DNA of 64,000 bases from Ureibacillus aquaedulcis (GCF_030418165.1 NZ_JAUHTQ010000003.1:354231-418230); one strand, 5' to 3'; shown: positions 1 through 9,148, counted from the first letter of the stretch. The notes: a model not told the origin generated them from the sequence alone. A program made the numbers and translations.

Positions 1-1
1 A

Positions 2-35
2 AACCGGGCAAAATTATGCCCGGTTCTTTTTATTT
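2..35. terminator. Rho-independent terminator at window edge
   Basis: A GC-rich inverted repeat (AACCGGGC / GCCCGGTT) is followed on the + strand by CTTTTT. It would end a + strand gene lying outside the window. It may also stop hemZ transcription from the other side, although the minus-strand T tract is cut off by the window edge. Confidence 0.75.
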
Positions 36-69
36 ATCTTATATTTAGAAGATTACTCTGCCTTAACGT

Positions 70-1587
70 TTATTGTTTTATTTGCGTAGTATATAGCTCA
101 TTTAGCATGTCAATTTTTTTCTCAATGGCCTCTTCGAAAGTCATGATGTACGCTGCTGGATCCTTTGGATTATGGAATTGAGTTATTTTGCCTGTTTCGG
201 GATTTACAAATTTTGTAGAAGCCCCACAGCCGATCCCTAGTATAGTCTGAACTTCCTCCATTATGACAATATTATAGATACTCTCCTCGCCTGGCTTGCA
301 ATATCCTACGTTCTCCAAGTTTCCTAGGATATTCTTTTGACGATATAAGTAATAAGGAACATATCCATTTTCTACTGTCCAATTACTCGCCATGTCCATC
401 ATCTTCGTTACGGTTTCACGATCGGCTACTTTGTACTTATCCTTATTGTGGGTCATTTCAGATGCACGCTTGAAGGATAAAGTATGAACCGTTAGTGATT
501 CCGGCTGCATTTTAGCACTTTCATCCAATGAATGCTGGAACTCCTCGATTCCTTCATTAGGAAGACCAATGATTAAGTCCATGTTGATATTATTCATCCC
601 TGATTCCCGGGACAACCAGAATTTATCGATTGTTTCCTGAACAGTATGATGACGGCCAATTGCCTTCAATGTCTCATCTGTATAACTTTGAGGATTAACT
701 GAAATTCGATCGATCCCCCATTTTTTCAGAACTTCAATCTTCTCTGTAGTAATCGTGTCAGGTCTGCCGGCTTCTACTGTAATTTCTCTAATCTTTTCTG
801 GATTTGGGAAGGATTCAAACATCGTTTTATATAAAGCATCCATTTCATCTGCTTCGATGGAGGTAGGTGTCCCCCCACCCCAGTAGACAGAAGTAATATT
901 CATATTATTGTCCTTTAACCATTTACCCATTGCACGAATCTCAATATGCAATCCATCAATAAAAGATTCTACACGTCCGGCTTTACGATTGCTTTGAATC
1001 GCATAGGCCGGGAAAGTGCAATATGCACACTTTGTCGGACAGAATGGGACGCCAATATACACGGAAAGCTCTTTGCCCAATTCATCTAGATCGGGAATTG
1101 TCACTAGTTGACGTTTTACAATTTCGCTCATCAAAGCGATTTTCGCATCCGATATACGGAAGTCCTTCTTTAAAATTGCATAGATTTCTTCATCGCTCAT
1201 GCCTTGCTGACGATATTTATGGTAGAGCTTTGTCGGACGGACACCTGTTAGAATCCCCCACTGCTGCGTCATTCCTGTATACTGCTCAAGAACATCCAGC
1301 ATGACATGAGAAAGTGCACGTTTCATACGAATTCCCTGCTCTTTTTCAGTTCCTTGTGTATCGTACTGAATTGAATATTTGCTTGTATATGCTAATCCGT
1401 CTACCGTCAATTCACAGGCAGTATGGATTGTATGATCTTCATCTATTGAATGCTGGAAATGGAAAGATAGTTCTGCATCTTCTGCAGTCACTACGATTTT
1501 AGAGTCTTCGTAGAATAAGTTGGCAATATGATTCAAGACTCGGTTCCAATCTTCTTTAAATACTTCATTTACTTCGATTTTTTTCAT
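70..1587 (-). CDS. hemZ: Oxygen-independent coproporphyrinogen III dehydrogenase-like radical SAM protein HemZ
   Basis: HemZ proteins belong to the HemN-like radical SAM family linked to anaerobic haem synthesis (coproporphyrinogen III to protoporphyrinogen IX). The iron-sulfur motif CPTKCAYC (CxxxCxxC) lies at about residues 185-195, preceded by YIGVPF. YWGGGTPTS and the VNPQSY segment are typical of the HemN/HemZ core. The length of 505 aa matches HemZ of bacilli. Roughly the first 170 residues form the HemZ-specific N-terminal extension. I take the ATG at 1587; a GTG lies directly before it at 1590. A sigma-A-like promoter lies about 95 bp upstream. The family is certain; enzyme activity is inferred because some HemZ/HemW relatives lack it. 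Confidence 0.9.
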   Translation of the reverse strand: MKKIEVNEVFKEDWNRVLNHIANLFYEDSKIVVTAEDAELSFHFQHSIDEDHTIHTACELTVDGLAYTSKYSIQYDTQGTEKEQGIRMKRALSHVMLDVLEQYTGMTQQWGILTGVRPTKLYHKYRQQGMSDEEIYAILKKDFRISDAKIALMSEIVKRQLVTIPDLDELGKELSVYIGVPFCPTKCAYCTFPAYAIQSNRKAGRVESFIDGLHIEIRAMGKWLKDNNMNITSVYWGGGTPTSIEADEMDALYKTMFESFPNPEKIREITVEAGRPDTITTEKIEVLKKWGIDRISVNPQSYTDETLKAIGRHHTVQETIDKFWLSRESGMNNINMDLIIGLPNEGIEEFQHSLDESAKMQPESLTVHTLSFKRASEMTHNKDKYKVADRETVTKMMDMASNWTVENGYVPYYLYRQKNILGNLENVGYCKPGEESIYNIVIMEEVQTILGIGCGASTKFVNPETGKITQFHNPKDPAAYIMTFEEAIEKKIDMLNELYTTQIKQ

Positions 1588-1681
1588 CACTGTATCTCTC
1601 TTCCCTATTAATATCAGAATACCGTTAACAACAAAGGAGAAATTACTCAGAAGCGAGTAATTAATTGAATTTCAAACGTTA

Positions 1682-1710
1682 ATTATAGCACGTCTTTTTA
1701 ATATAACAAA
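1682..1710 (-). promoter_or_regulatory. Putative sigma-A promoter of hemZ
   Basis: On the minus strand TTTGTT and TATAAT are separated by 17 bp. An inverted repeat ATTACTC-N6-GAGTAAT (1642-1661) lies in the untranslated leader between this promoter and hemZ. It could be an operator or an RNA hairpin. Confidence 0.45.
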
Positions 1711-1759
1711 TGGTGCAAGGGAATTGGTAATTATTTTGCTTTTTTGAGAGGCAGATTGC

Positions 1760-1913
1760 TTCTCGTTGACCGGTTCTCTATGATTACTCCGATTAGGGGC
1801 AACGAGTCCACTTCTCGCTTCCCGGTTCCGTTTGATTACAGATTTACGGGCAACGAGGCTCCTTCTCCCTGCCCAGTTCTGTCTTACTATAATAGTATCC
1901 GCAACCCAGCTAC
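1760..1913. repeat. Three degenerate 51-52 bp tandem repeats
   Basis: This gene-free stretch between hemZ and yheA holds three imperfect units starting at 1760, 1812 and 1863. Each opens with TTCTCG or TTCTCC. The first two also share the later word GGGCAACGAG, which is CCGCAACCCA in the third. The units are more GC-rich than their surroundings. The period is not a multiple of three and no ribosome binding site is present, so it is unlikely to be coding. A second array with the same period lies at 25430-25752. Confidence 0.6.
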
Positions 1914-1931
1914 CCCCACTTTATACCCATA

Positions 1932-1966
1932 AAAAAAACCAAAAGCTTTCTTTCTTAAGCTTTTGG
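1932..1966 (-). terminator. Terminator of yheB-yheA
   Basis: The stem CCAAAAGCTT / AAGCTTTTGG is followed on the minus strand by a run of eight T. It lies just after the yheA stop codon. Confidence 0.85.
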
Positions 1967-1977
1967 GGTATGCATTA

Positions 1978-2334
1978 TTACAATCCGTCATACAAAGATT
2001 GTATAGGTTTTACTAGAATGCGATTAACTTCTTCGATGATTCTGCTAAGTGCCATTTCTGCTTCCAGCATCGCTAGAATTGTTGGGCTTGATTGGGCTAG
2101 TTGTGCAGTTTTCTGTGCATGCAGCAGCTCATCTTCCAATAATTGTTCGCCATTCATTTGTTTTTGCTGAAGCTTCATTTGTACGTCACGGAAGTTTGCA
2201 AATAGGACTCTTGCTTCCTCATCTGCACGAACCGCTTCTACTGCGTCCTTTAAAACCTTGAATTCTTCTGTTTGGCGCAATGTTGCCTCTAATTTGTTAA
2301 TGTCATCATAAATATTGATCACGTTTTTTCCCAC
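1978..2334 (-). CDS. yheA: YlbF/YmcA family protein YheA
   Basis: A small, almost wholly helical, soluble protein of 118 aa that fits the YlbF/YmcA (former DUF964) family. B. subtilis members include YlbF and YmcA (RNase Y-associated) and the less understood YheA. The protein runs NIYDDINKLEATLRQTEEFK at the N-terminus and then two long charged helices, as in YheA. It starts 10 bp after yheB and shares its terminator, so the two form an operon. The annotated start is GTG at 2334; GTG at 2322 is an equally possible start. Its exact role is not known. Confidence 0.8.
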   Translation of the reverse strand: MGKNVINIYDDINKLEATLRQTEEFKVLKDAVEAVRADEEARVLFANFRDVQMKLQQKQMNGEQLLEDELLHAQKTAQLAQSSPTILAMLEAEMALSRIIEEVNRILVKPIQSLYDGL

Positions 2335-2344
2335 TCTCTTTTTT

Positions 2345-3490
2345 TTAATTAAATAGGTACACTATTAAACCTTGAACAATACCTATTAAGCCACCTAAAA
2401 CAGCACCTAAGATTGTAATCATTTTTAATTCCTTTGAGGCGATGCTCAATACAAGTTCTTCCAGCTTTTGCAATGGGAAAGAATCCACTTGTTCACGAAC
2501 AACTTCATCTAAATTCAAACGATTTAATACATCTTCCAGCTTATTTTCAGCTTCGTTAAAGCCTCTGTCAACCAATTTTGGCAGTAGATCATATTTTGCG
2601 TAGTCATTACCTTGTGGCCAATAATAACTGATCGGCTCGTTTAAATGTTCACGAATGTTGAGTTCTCTTTTGGCGTAATTCTGTATATTCTTTAGAATGG
2701 CATCGAAATCGACTTCCTCTAAGTATTTGATCATCGATTGCTGTTTCACTTTATCCCACTCTTGAGAAATAATATTCACTAAAAGATTTTTTGTTCCTGG
2801 TGCCTTCAAGAATTTGATTAATTCACGTTGTATTTTCAAGACAACCGAAGCTGAATCCCCTAAGAACATTTGAATCATGCCACCAAACGATCCCTTTGAT
2901 CCCAAGAAATCATCCATCATGTTTCTGATTGTCACTTCGCCTTTAGGTGAAAGGAAATACTCTTCCCCTTTATCCAAAATATAAGTGACCACTTCAGGAA
3001 TTTTACGGTCGATCACTTGATGTACATTCGTTGGCAATAACGCTTCAATAGATTTAGTTGATAGCGTGTTTTTCATTGAATAGAATTGCTTTTCTATGAT
3101 ACCATCCACTTTTTGTTCAATTGTATCAGGTAATTGTTCAAAACCACCTTGCTTTAGCCAATCATAGATTGTTTTATCATTTGTAAAGAGTGTGTCTTCG
3201 ACTTTCTCTCTCGCAAAGTTTAAAACTGTGGATTTGATTTCTTCATTAAAAAGCTTTTTTTGAAATACTTCTGGTGTTAATAAGTAGTTTTTTACTGTTA
3301 CCCCAATTTGTTTGGATAATTCCTGGCGTCTTTTTGGCATTAGACCGGGTGTGAATGGCAGTCGCCAATTTTTAATATAGATTGCATTGTACGGTCGGAA
3401 TAACATTTTAATGGCCAAGTAGTTTGTGAAGCCTCCAATAACTGCTCCGACTACCGCCATGAAAATAATGGTAATAATTGCGTTCTCCAT
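2345..3490 (-). CDS. yheB: DUF445 membrane protein YheB
   Basis: This 381-aa protein has a hydrophobic N-terminus (IITIIFMAVVGAVIGGFTNY) with the family motif GGFTNYLAIKMLF followed by the RPY segment. It also has a C-terminal membrane helix (ILGAVLGGLIGIVQGLIVYL). The middle is helical and charged. This matches the DUF445 family and the length of B. subtilis YheB. In bacilli it is linked to the spore or the cell envelope, but no biochemical role is established. First gene of the yheB-yheA operon. Confidence 0.85.
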   Translation of the reverse strand: MENAIITIIFMAVVGAVIGGFTNYLAIKMLFRPYNAIYIKNWRLPFTPGLMPKRRQELSKQIGVTVKNYLLTPEVFQKKLFNEEIKSTVLNFAREKVEDTLFTNDKTIYDWLKQGGFEQLPDTIEQKVDGIIEKQFYSMKNTLSTKSIEALLPTNVHQVIDRKIPEVVTYILDKGEEYFLSPKGEVTIRNMMDDFLGSKGSFGGMIQMFLGDSASVVLKIQRELIKFLKAPGTKNLLVNIISQEWDKVKQQSMIKYLEEVDFDAILKNIQNYAKRELNIREHLNEPISYYWPQGNDYAKYDLLPKLVDRGFNEAENKLEDVLNRLNLDEVVREQVDSFPLQKLEELVLSIASKELKMITILGAVLGGLIGIVQGLIVYLFN

Positions 3491-3619
3491 TTACATCCTC
3501 TCATTTCTTTCAAACTCATTCCTATTATATCAGAGTCCTATCTCATAAAGATAATGTTAGCCATTCCTTCAAACTTTTAGTACGATTAACGTATATTGAA
3601 AGTTTCAGGGGGAATAGGA

Positions 3620-3829
3620 ATGATTCAACATTTTCATTTTAAGCCTTTATTCGAAAATAATTTATTGCCGGGGTGGGCAATCTCGTTTTACTATAAGCAA
3701 CAATTATATAAAGCCGAATACAAAAAAGATGGCGGGATTGTTTGGTTGGGAGACAAGCCAACTGATGAAGACAAGCCTTCCGTCGAAAAAATGATTCACG
3801 AATTAATGCTGTTCCATGTGTACGATTGA
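3620..3829 (+). CDS. yheE: YheE-like small protein
   Basis: A 69-aa soluble protein resembling B. subtilis YheE, a small protein of unknown role in the same neighbourhood. A TTG at 3596 would add eight residues, but the ribosome binding site AGGGGG at 3607-3612 fits the ATG at 3620, so I use the shorter form. It is rich in aromatic and charged residues (HFHFKPLFEN, YYKQQLYKAEY). It has no signal peptide and no membrane segment. It is convergent with the MFS gene. Confidence 0.75.
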   Translation: MIQHFHFKPLFENNLLPGWAISFYYKQQLYKAEYKKDGGIVWLGDKPTDEDKPSVEKMIHELMLFHVYD

Positions 3830-3862
3830 AAAAAAACGAGTTCGCCATGGCGAGCTCGTTTG
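3830..3862. terminator. Bidirectional terminator between yheE and MFS gene
   Basis: The nearly perfect palindrome AACGAGTTCGCC / GGCGAGCTCGTT is flanked by A-rich sequence on one side and T-rich sequence on the other. It can serve both convergent genes. Confidence 0.8.
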
Positions 3863-3884
3863 TTGTTAGGATGCAGCAACTGCC

Positions 3885-5153
3885 TCAATCTTGTACTTTA
3901 TATCTCCTGCTAAATACCAAATAAAAATAGGTGGACGCTATCAAATAGAGAATGCCGGTAATAGAAAATGCATAAGCATACCCCCAGTAATTGCCGTATG
4001 TCGTCACTAACCATGCAGCAGGAAGCCCCATTGTAGCCCATCCAATATTAAAAACCATCTGGCTTACTGAATTTCCAAGCCCTTTATATTTATTGTGAAC
4101 AACATCCATCGCAATCGCACTTTGTATTGGATTTCCTGCATTCATTAAAGCCTGACGCATCAAAAAGCCGATTGATGCAATAAGCAGCGAATTTGTAAAA
4201 GCTGTTAAAAATAGAAAAGGAATGGACAATAACTGAAAGATTACTAATGCACGAACCTTACCTACCCTTTTTACAAGCAAAGGTCCAATTAGCATTGCGA
4301 CAGCAGTCATGGCAGAACCTAAAGCAATAATTAACCCTACATATGAATTCGATGCATCGAAGCGATTGGCAAAATATAAATTCAGGTATGGGATTACCAA
4401 CCCTGAACCGGTGCCAATCAATAAATTCGCTATTCCAAATAGAAGGATCATTCTAAAATTCTTCTTGAAGCTACTATCTTGTGAATTCTCTATCTCATCA
4501 GCTGATTTTAATAATTGCCCTTGTGGTTGATTTTCAGCTTTCGAAGAACTCAGTGTTAGCAAGGGCAGCAAACCAAATGCGAAAATAGCGGCTCCCAAAA
4601 GCAACGAACCACGTATGCTTTCCACTTCACCAAAATGGAAGAGTAGTTCAAATCCGTCTGCAGCAACCCCCCCAAGCAAGTTTCCGATTACATTGGCAAC
4701 CGTGACCAGGGCAAAGTGAATACTGAACAAATTCATTCTTTCCGTCGGCTTTGAATTTTCCGCCAAAAACGGAACACCGGAAACTTGAACAAATGCCCAT
4801 ACAATGCCTGTTAGAAAGGCAAATACCAGAATCGGCTGTTCAACGGAAACAATGCTCCTGCCAAAGAGCATGATTGCTGAAATGAATGTACCAACCAATA
4901 ATATCGATTTTCTGCCTATTCGGTCACTTATTATCCCTGCTGGCACCAACATTAAAGCAGTAGCTAAAGAAGTAATCGATATGACACTGCCATTCACCGT
5001 TTCTGAATAACCTAATTCGCGAATGTAAAGATTGTACATGACACCAAAAACACCCATTCCAATTTGGATGAGAATATTGGAAAGCATGAATAATTTTATA
5101 TTCCGATCAAAGGACATAATATTAATAAACCAATCTTTGAGCCTTTTATACAT
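3885..5153 (-). CDS. MFS transporter, 12 membrane helices
   Basis: The 422-aa product has the major facilitator architecture. Twelve hydrophobic helices are split by a hydrophilic loop near residues 200-230, and the signature GIISDRIGRKSILLVG follows helix 2. A second cytoplasmic loop carries LLVKRVGKVRAL. The substrate cannot be read from the sequence; relatives are multidrug or sugar efflux carriers. The start codon has only a weak GAAGCGG-like binding site. It sits alone, convergent with yheE and upstream of the ABC exporter terminator. Confidence 0.8.
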   Translation of the reverse strand: MYKRLKDWFINIMSFDRNIKLFMLSNILIQIGMGVFGVMYNLYIRELGYSETVNGSVISITSLATALMLVPAGIISDRIGRKSILLVGTFISAIMLFGRSIVSVEQPILVFAFLTGIVWAFVQVSGVPFLAENSKPTERMNLFSIHFALVTVANVIGNLLGGVAADGFELLFHFGEVESIRGSLLLGAAIFAFGLLPLLTLSSSKAENQPQGQLLKSADEIENSQDSSFKKNFRMILLFGIANLLIGTGSGLVIPYLNLYFANRFDASNSYVGLIIALGSAMTAVAMLIGPLLVKRVGKVRALVIFQLLSIPFLFLTAFTNSLLIASIGFLMRQALMNAGNPIQSAIAMDVVHNKYKGLGNSVSQMVFNIGWATMGLPAAWLVTTYGNYWGYAYAFSITGILYLIASTYFYLVFSRRYKVQD

Positions 5154-5267
5154 GGCGAATACACCGCTTCCCGCACATTATTTCGACAATCTAAATATAC
5201 GGTTTACGTTATAGATTAGCAATAGTATTTTCGTAATATTTCATATTTTCTAATCATAAAAACCACT

Positions 5268-5309
5268 AAATAAAGAAAGGAGTTGATCCAAAAATCCTGG
5301 ATCAACCCC
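5268..5309 (-). terminator. Terminator of the ABC exporter operon
   Basis: On the minus strand the stem GGTTGATCC / GGATCAACTCC is followed by TTTCTTTA. It lies just past the bmrD-like stop codon. Confidence 0.8.
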
Positions 5310-5315
5310 TATCGC

Positions 5316-7049
5316 TTAGTTCAATGCCCCAGCTTGCAAACGGTACATCGTTTCGTAACGGCCACCTAATGCTACTAATTCTTCATGAGTTCCTCTTTCG
5401 ACAATTTCCCCTCTATCCAATACCAGAATCTGATCAGCATTCTTAATAGTAGAAAGGCGGTGAGCAATAATGAAAGTGGTTCTTCCTTTTTTCAGTACTT
5501 CCATAGCATGCTGGATAATCTCTTCTGTTTCTGTGTCTATATTTGATGTAGCTTCATCCAATATCAAGATGGCCGGATCGAAAGCCAATGCACGTGCAAA
5601 GGAAATTAATTGGCGCTGGCCCGAGGAAAGTGTACTTCCCTTCTCAATTACCGGCTCATCAAGCCCTTTTTCGAGATTCTTTAATACCCTATCTCCACCA
5701 ACCGCTTCAAGGGCTCTTTCCATAGTTTCCCTCGAAATGCGCGGGTCCCTTAAACTAACGTTGGTTTCGATTGTTCCCGTGAATAAATACGGATCCTGTA
5801 AAACAATCCCCATATGCTCACGGAATGATTGACGGGAAATCGATAATATATTTTTGCCATCAATGATGATTTTCCCCTTTTGCGGATCATAAAAGCGGAA
5901 AAGCAAATTCATAATCGAGCTTTTACCAGAACCCGTATGGCCAACAAGGGCAATCGTTTCTCCTTTTTTCGCGGAGAAATTAATGTTCTTCAATACATAG
6001 TCGTCATCCTTGTAAGCAAACGACACATCTTCGAACACAACGTTCCCTTCATATCTTGGAATCGATTCCTCGCTAACCGCCTCGCCCTTCCGATCGAGCA
6101 ATTCAAAAACACGGGAACCAGCAACAAGGGAGCGTTCCAGTTGCGAGAATTGATTTACGATATTCACAATCGGACCAAACAATCGCGTAATATAATCCAC
6201 GAATGCATATAAAGTTCCGGCTGTAATCACATCAACTGCCGTCATCGATTGTTTTCCAAAATAATAAATGAATACAACAAAGAACAGCAATCGCATCACA
6301 TGCACTAAATTGAAAGACGTGGCGGAATCTAGGAATAACAGCTTCCTTTGATATTCATAATGCTCATTATTCATTTCTGCAAATTCATCCTTCATTTGCT
6401 TCTCGCGTTTAAACGCTTGAATAATGGTCATCCCCTGGATGGATTCATTAATCATGGCATTAATATCCGCAATTTTCGTACGTACGACATGGTTATACTG
6501 GGATGCATATTTTCGGTAAGCAATCATCCAAATATAGATAATCGGAACAACAACCAATGCAACCAGCGCCATTTTCACATTCAGGATAAACAGTGCAATA
6601 TAAACACCGAAAATGGATATGAAACTCGTTAAAAACTGGGATAGCACTTGAACATATAAATTGTGGATTGCTTCTGTATCATTCGTTACACGAGCAACAA
6701 TTTTCCCTGCCGGTAAATTATCGAAGTAATCAATGGATAACGTCTGAATATGACCAAACACATCTTTTCGCAGCTTTTGAATGATACGGTTTGCACCGAT
6801 TTGCAAATAGATAAACATAAAATAGCGGAGAATCGCCGTTGCAATAGCTAATACCAAAAAGACAATAAGCAAATTGATTATCGGCTGAAGTTCAATTGAA
6901 CCAGGCGTCATATAATTATCAATGATATGCTTAGCAATAAAGGGTCCAGCTAAATCTGTAAAAACAGCAAGTGTTAACAGCGCTAATCCAATAAAAATCG
7001 GCTTTTTGAAAAACATGGCATATTTGAATAATCGTTTACTAGTACTCAT
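5316..7049 (-). CDS. bmrD: Heterodimeric ABC multidrug exporter subunit, BmrD (YheH)-like
   Basis: A 577-aa half-transporter with six N-terminal membrane helices (residues about 15-300) and a C-terminal nucleotide-binding domain. Walker A is GHTGSGKSS. Walker B, ILILDEAT, keeps the catalytic Glu. The signature is LSSGQ instead of LSGGQ. The consensus Glu with a weakened signature is the expected partner of the D-for-E subunit encoded upstream. It overlaps that gene by 4 bp (ATGA) with its own AGGAGGTG site, so production is coupled. It is shorter than B. subtilis BmrD, which I recall at about 670 aa. The exporter family is certain and the drug substrates are inferred. Confidence 0.85.
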   Translation of the reverse strand: MSTSKRLFKYAMFFKKPIFIGLALLTLAVFTDLAGPFIAKHIIDNYMTPGSIELQPIINLLIVFLVLAIATAILRYFMFIYLQIGANRIIQKLRKDVFGHIQTLSIDYFDNLPAGKIVARVTNDTEAIHNLYVQVLSQFLTSFISIFGVYIALFILNVKMALVALVVVPIIYIWMIAYRKYASQYNHVVRTKIADINAMINESIQGMTIIQAFKREKQMKDEFAEMNNEHYEYQRKLLFLDSATSFNLVHVMRLLFFVVFIYYFGKQSMTAVDVITAGTLYAFVDYITRLFGPIVNIVNQFSQLERSLVAGSRVFELLDRKGEAVSEESIPRYEGNVVFEDVSFAYKDDDYVLKNINFSAKKGETIALVGHTGSGKSSIMNLLFRFYDPQKGKIIIDGKNILSISRQSFREHMGIVLQDPYLFTGTIETNVSLRDPRISRETMERALEAVGGDRVLKNLEKGLDEPVIEKGSTLSSGQRQLISFARALAFDPAILILDEATSNIDTETEEIIQHAMEVLKKGRTTFIIAHRLSTIKNADQILVLDRGEIVERGTHEELVALGGRYETMYRLQAGALN

Positions 7050-8791
7050 TCGCTAGGCACCTCCTCTAGCTGTTGTCGATCATATTGTTCCTTGTACCAG
7101 CCATCCTTTTGAAGTAGCTCCTCATGTGTTCCCTCTTCAATAATCTTTCCATCGTCCAATACGATGATCTGGTCTGCATGCTGGATAGCTGATAGACGAT
7201 GCGTTGTAATAATCGTTGTTTTGCCATTTCTTACACGGCCTATATTTTCGATGATTTTGGCCTCTGTTTTAGCATCTACTGCTGATAGGGAGTCGTCTAA
7301 AATAAGGATTTCCGGGTTTTTAATCATGGCACGAGCAATCGAGACCCTTTGTTTCTGCCCCCCTGATAGTGAAATTCCTTTTTCTCCAACCAATGTTTCA
7401 AGTCCTAATGGGAGATGCTTCAGATCGTTCTCGAAATAAGCGAGCTCAACAGCCTCGTCTATTTCTTCTTTTGTCGCATTTTCTTTTCCGAATAGGATAT
7501 TTTCCCGAATGGTTCTTGAGAATAGCACATGATCCTGGGGAACATAGCCGATCCATTCAAGCAGCTGCTCCTTTGTTAACTTTGCAATATCTACATTTCC
7601 GATTGTAAATTGCCCTTCCGCCAGTGGATATTCCTTTAGCAATTGCTTCACGAAGGTTGTTTTACCCGCTCCTGTCTTCCCCACGATTCCAAGTGTTTGG
7701 CCCCGTTTTACATGGAGGGAGATATTTTGCAAGTTTGTCATTTGTGACATAGGATACTGGAATGAAAATTCATTGAACCCAAGCGAATTTGGACTAACAA
7801 GGTCGGTTGCATCGTTCGGATCTTTTACATCCTGCTCATAGTTTAATGTCTCTTGAACACGGTCAAGAGAGGCATTCCCTTGCTGCATGACATTTATCAA
7901 TTCACCAATGGCAATCATTGGCCAGACTGCAAGCCCTAAGTAAACATTAAAAGTAACAAGCTGCCCAACTGTCATTTCCCCATTTGATACCAGCGAGGCA
8001 CCAAGACCCAATGCTACAACATAGCTTATACCGGTACCTACTTTTGTAATTGGACCAAATAGCGCATTGATTTTGGCAACATGAATATTTTTTTCGTATA
8101 CTTCTTCACTCATATCAGCGAAACGTTTTTCATCTTTCTTTTCTTGAACATAGGCACGAATTACGCGCACACCTGCAACGGATTCAAGAACATTATCATT
8201 TAATTGCCCAAAGGACTCCTGGGCCTTCATGTAACGTTCATGTACAATTTTTCCGTAATACTGCATGAGAACAGCCATAATCGGGATTGGCAGCATTGAC
8301 AATATTGTCAGCTTCCATGAAATCAAAAAGCCCATTGCCAAAATAATGGCCCCCATATAAATGGTTGAATCCAATAACGTCATAATGCCGAAACCCGCTG
8401 TTAAAGAAACGGCATTCAAGTCGTTCGTAGCACGAGCCATTAAATCACCAGTGCGATTCTTTTCATAGAAGGTTGGCGTCATTCTCAGGAATTGGTGCAT
8501 TAACTTTTTACGGAAAATGCGTTCCAATGTTAGAGCACCACCAAATAATTGGTATTGCCAAGTAAAGTTAATCACATATCCGATTACTATGATCAACCCA
8601 AGCCATAACAAATAATTTCCCAAAGAATCTTCCGTCATGGTCCCCAAGGCAATATCATCAATTGCAACCCCTATAATCCAAGGAGGAATTACTTCTGCTA
8701 TATTGGCAATCATTAAAAGCACAACTGCAATTAAATATCTTTTCCAATACGCTTTAAAAAACCATTTCATTTTAAATAACACTTCAAACAT
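7046..8791 (-). CDS. bmrC: Heterodimeric ABC multidrug exporter subunit, BmrC (YheI)-like
   Basis: A 581-aa half-transporter with six membrane helices followed by a nucleotide-binding domain. Walker A is GKTGAGKTT and the signature is the canonical LSGGQ. Walker B reads ILILDDSLS, with Asp in place of the catalytic Glu. This is the hallmark of the degenerate site in heterodimeric exporters such as BmrCD and LmrCD. The SD GAAGGTG lies 6 bp before ATG. A 25-codon leader ORF and an attenuator lie upstream, as described for B. subtilis bmrB-bmrCD. Neighbouring yheA, yheB and yheE support the assignment. Confidence 0.87.
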   Translation of the reverse strand: MFEVLFKMKWFFKAYWKRYLIAVVLLMIANIAEVIPPWIIGVAIDDIALGTMTEDSLGNYLLWLGLIIVIGYVINFTWQYQLFGGALTLERIFRKKLMHQFLRMTPTFYEKNRTGDLMARATNDLNAVSLTAGFGIMTLLDSTIYMGAIILAMGFLISWKLTILSMLPIPIMAVLMQYYGKIVHERYMKAQESFGQLNDNVLESVAGVRVIRAYVQEKKDEKRFADMSEEVYEKNIHVAKINALFGPITKVGTGISYVVALGLGASLVSNGEMTVGQLVTFNVYLGLAVWPMIAIGELINVMQQGNASLDRVQETLNYEQDVKDPNDATDLVSPNSLGFNEFSFQYPMSQMTNLQNISLHVKRGQTLGIVGKTGAGKTTFVKQLLKEYPLAEGQFTIGNVDIAKLTKEQLLEWIGYVPQDHVLFSRTIRENILFGKENATKEEIDEAVELAYFENDLKHLPLGLETLVGEKGISLSGGQKQRVSIARAMIKNPEILILDDSLSAVDAKTEAKIIENIGRVRNGKTTIITTHRLSAIQHADQIIVLDDGKIIEEGTHEELLQKDGWYKEQYDRQQLEEVPSE

Positions 8792-8927
8792 TTAAGCACC
8801 TTCTTCTAATTTCTGTTCAATCTACAATCCACACTATCCACTATCTGTACACTCTCTTTTTAACAATTTTCTTGTGTAGCACTTTTTCATAATCCTCTCT
8901 CCCCTTCCATTTTTTTCAATCAAACGC

Positions 8928-8966
8928 ACAAAAAAAGGCACCTATCCCTCCCGTGAGATAAGTGCT
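8928..8966 (-). terminator. Attenuator terminator ahead of bmrC
   Basis: On the minus strand the stem GCACTTATC / GATAGGTGC with a GC-rich loop is followed by seven T. It lies between the leader peptide ORF and bmrC, about 140 bp before the bmrC start. It therefore acts inside the transcript rather than at the end of a gene. Confidence 0.8.
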
Positions 8967-8976
8967 CATAGAAAAA

Positions 8977-9003
8977 GGATACAAGTAACCAATACCTGTA
9001 TCC
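8977..9003 (-). promoter_or_regulatory. Second leader hairpin (pause or anti-terminator element)
   Basis: GGATACAGGTA / TACTTGTATCC form an almost perfect 11-bp stem 26 nt after the leader stop codon and just ahead of the intrinsic terminator. Its place between leader ORF and terminator suggests a ribosome-dependent switch. I could not identify the anti-terminator pairing with confidence. Confidence 0.55.
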
Positions 9004-9029
9004 CCTCATACTAATATGCGCGTCCTTCG

Positions 9030-9107
9030 TTATAAATAAAAGAAAGCTTGAGGTAGGTTTGGATTATCATATTTAATTGCTGGCGGCAAAATGTATTTTA
9101 TTCTCAT
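9030..9107 (-). CDS. 25-aa regulatory leader peptide (BmrB-type)
   Basis: This is a short ORF with a strong AAGGAGG site (9116-9122) and 8-nt spacing. It encodes a 25-residue peptide starting MRIKYILPPAIKYD, ending QAFFYL and closed by TAA. It has no membrane or signal features. It lies between a sigma-A-like promoter and two hairpins, the last an intrinsic terminator, upstream of the bmrCD-like operon. In B. subtilis the bmrB leader controls bmrCD by ribosome-mediated attenuation when translation is inhibited. This peptide is shorter than the roughly 54-aa BmrB I recall, so homology is by position and layout. Confidence 0.7.
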   Translation of the reverse strand: MRIKYILPPAIKYDNPNLPQAFFYL

Positions 9108-9148
9108 AATCCTAACCTCCTTCTCAATTTATTTATAATTCCTTCTAA

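Noticed and set aside
1832..2170. 112-codon + strand frame over the repeat array and yheA
   Set aside because: No ribosome binding site, and it lies opposite the yheA gene and crosses its terminator; a shadow frame.
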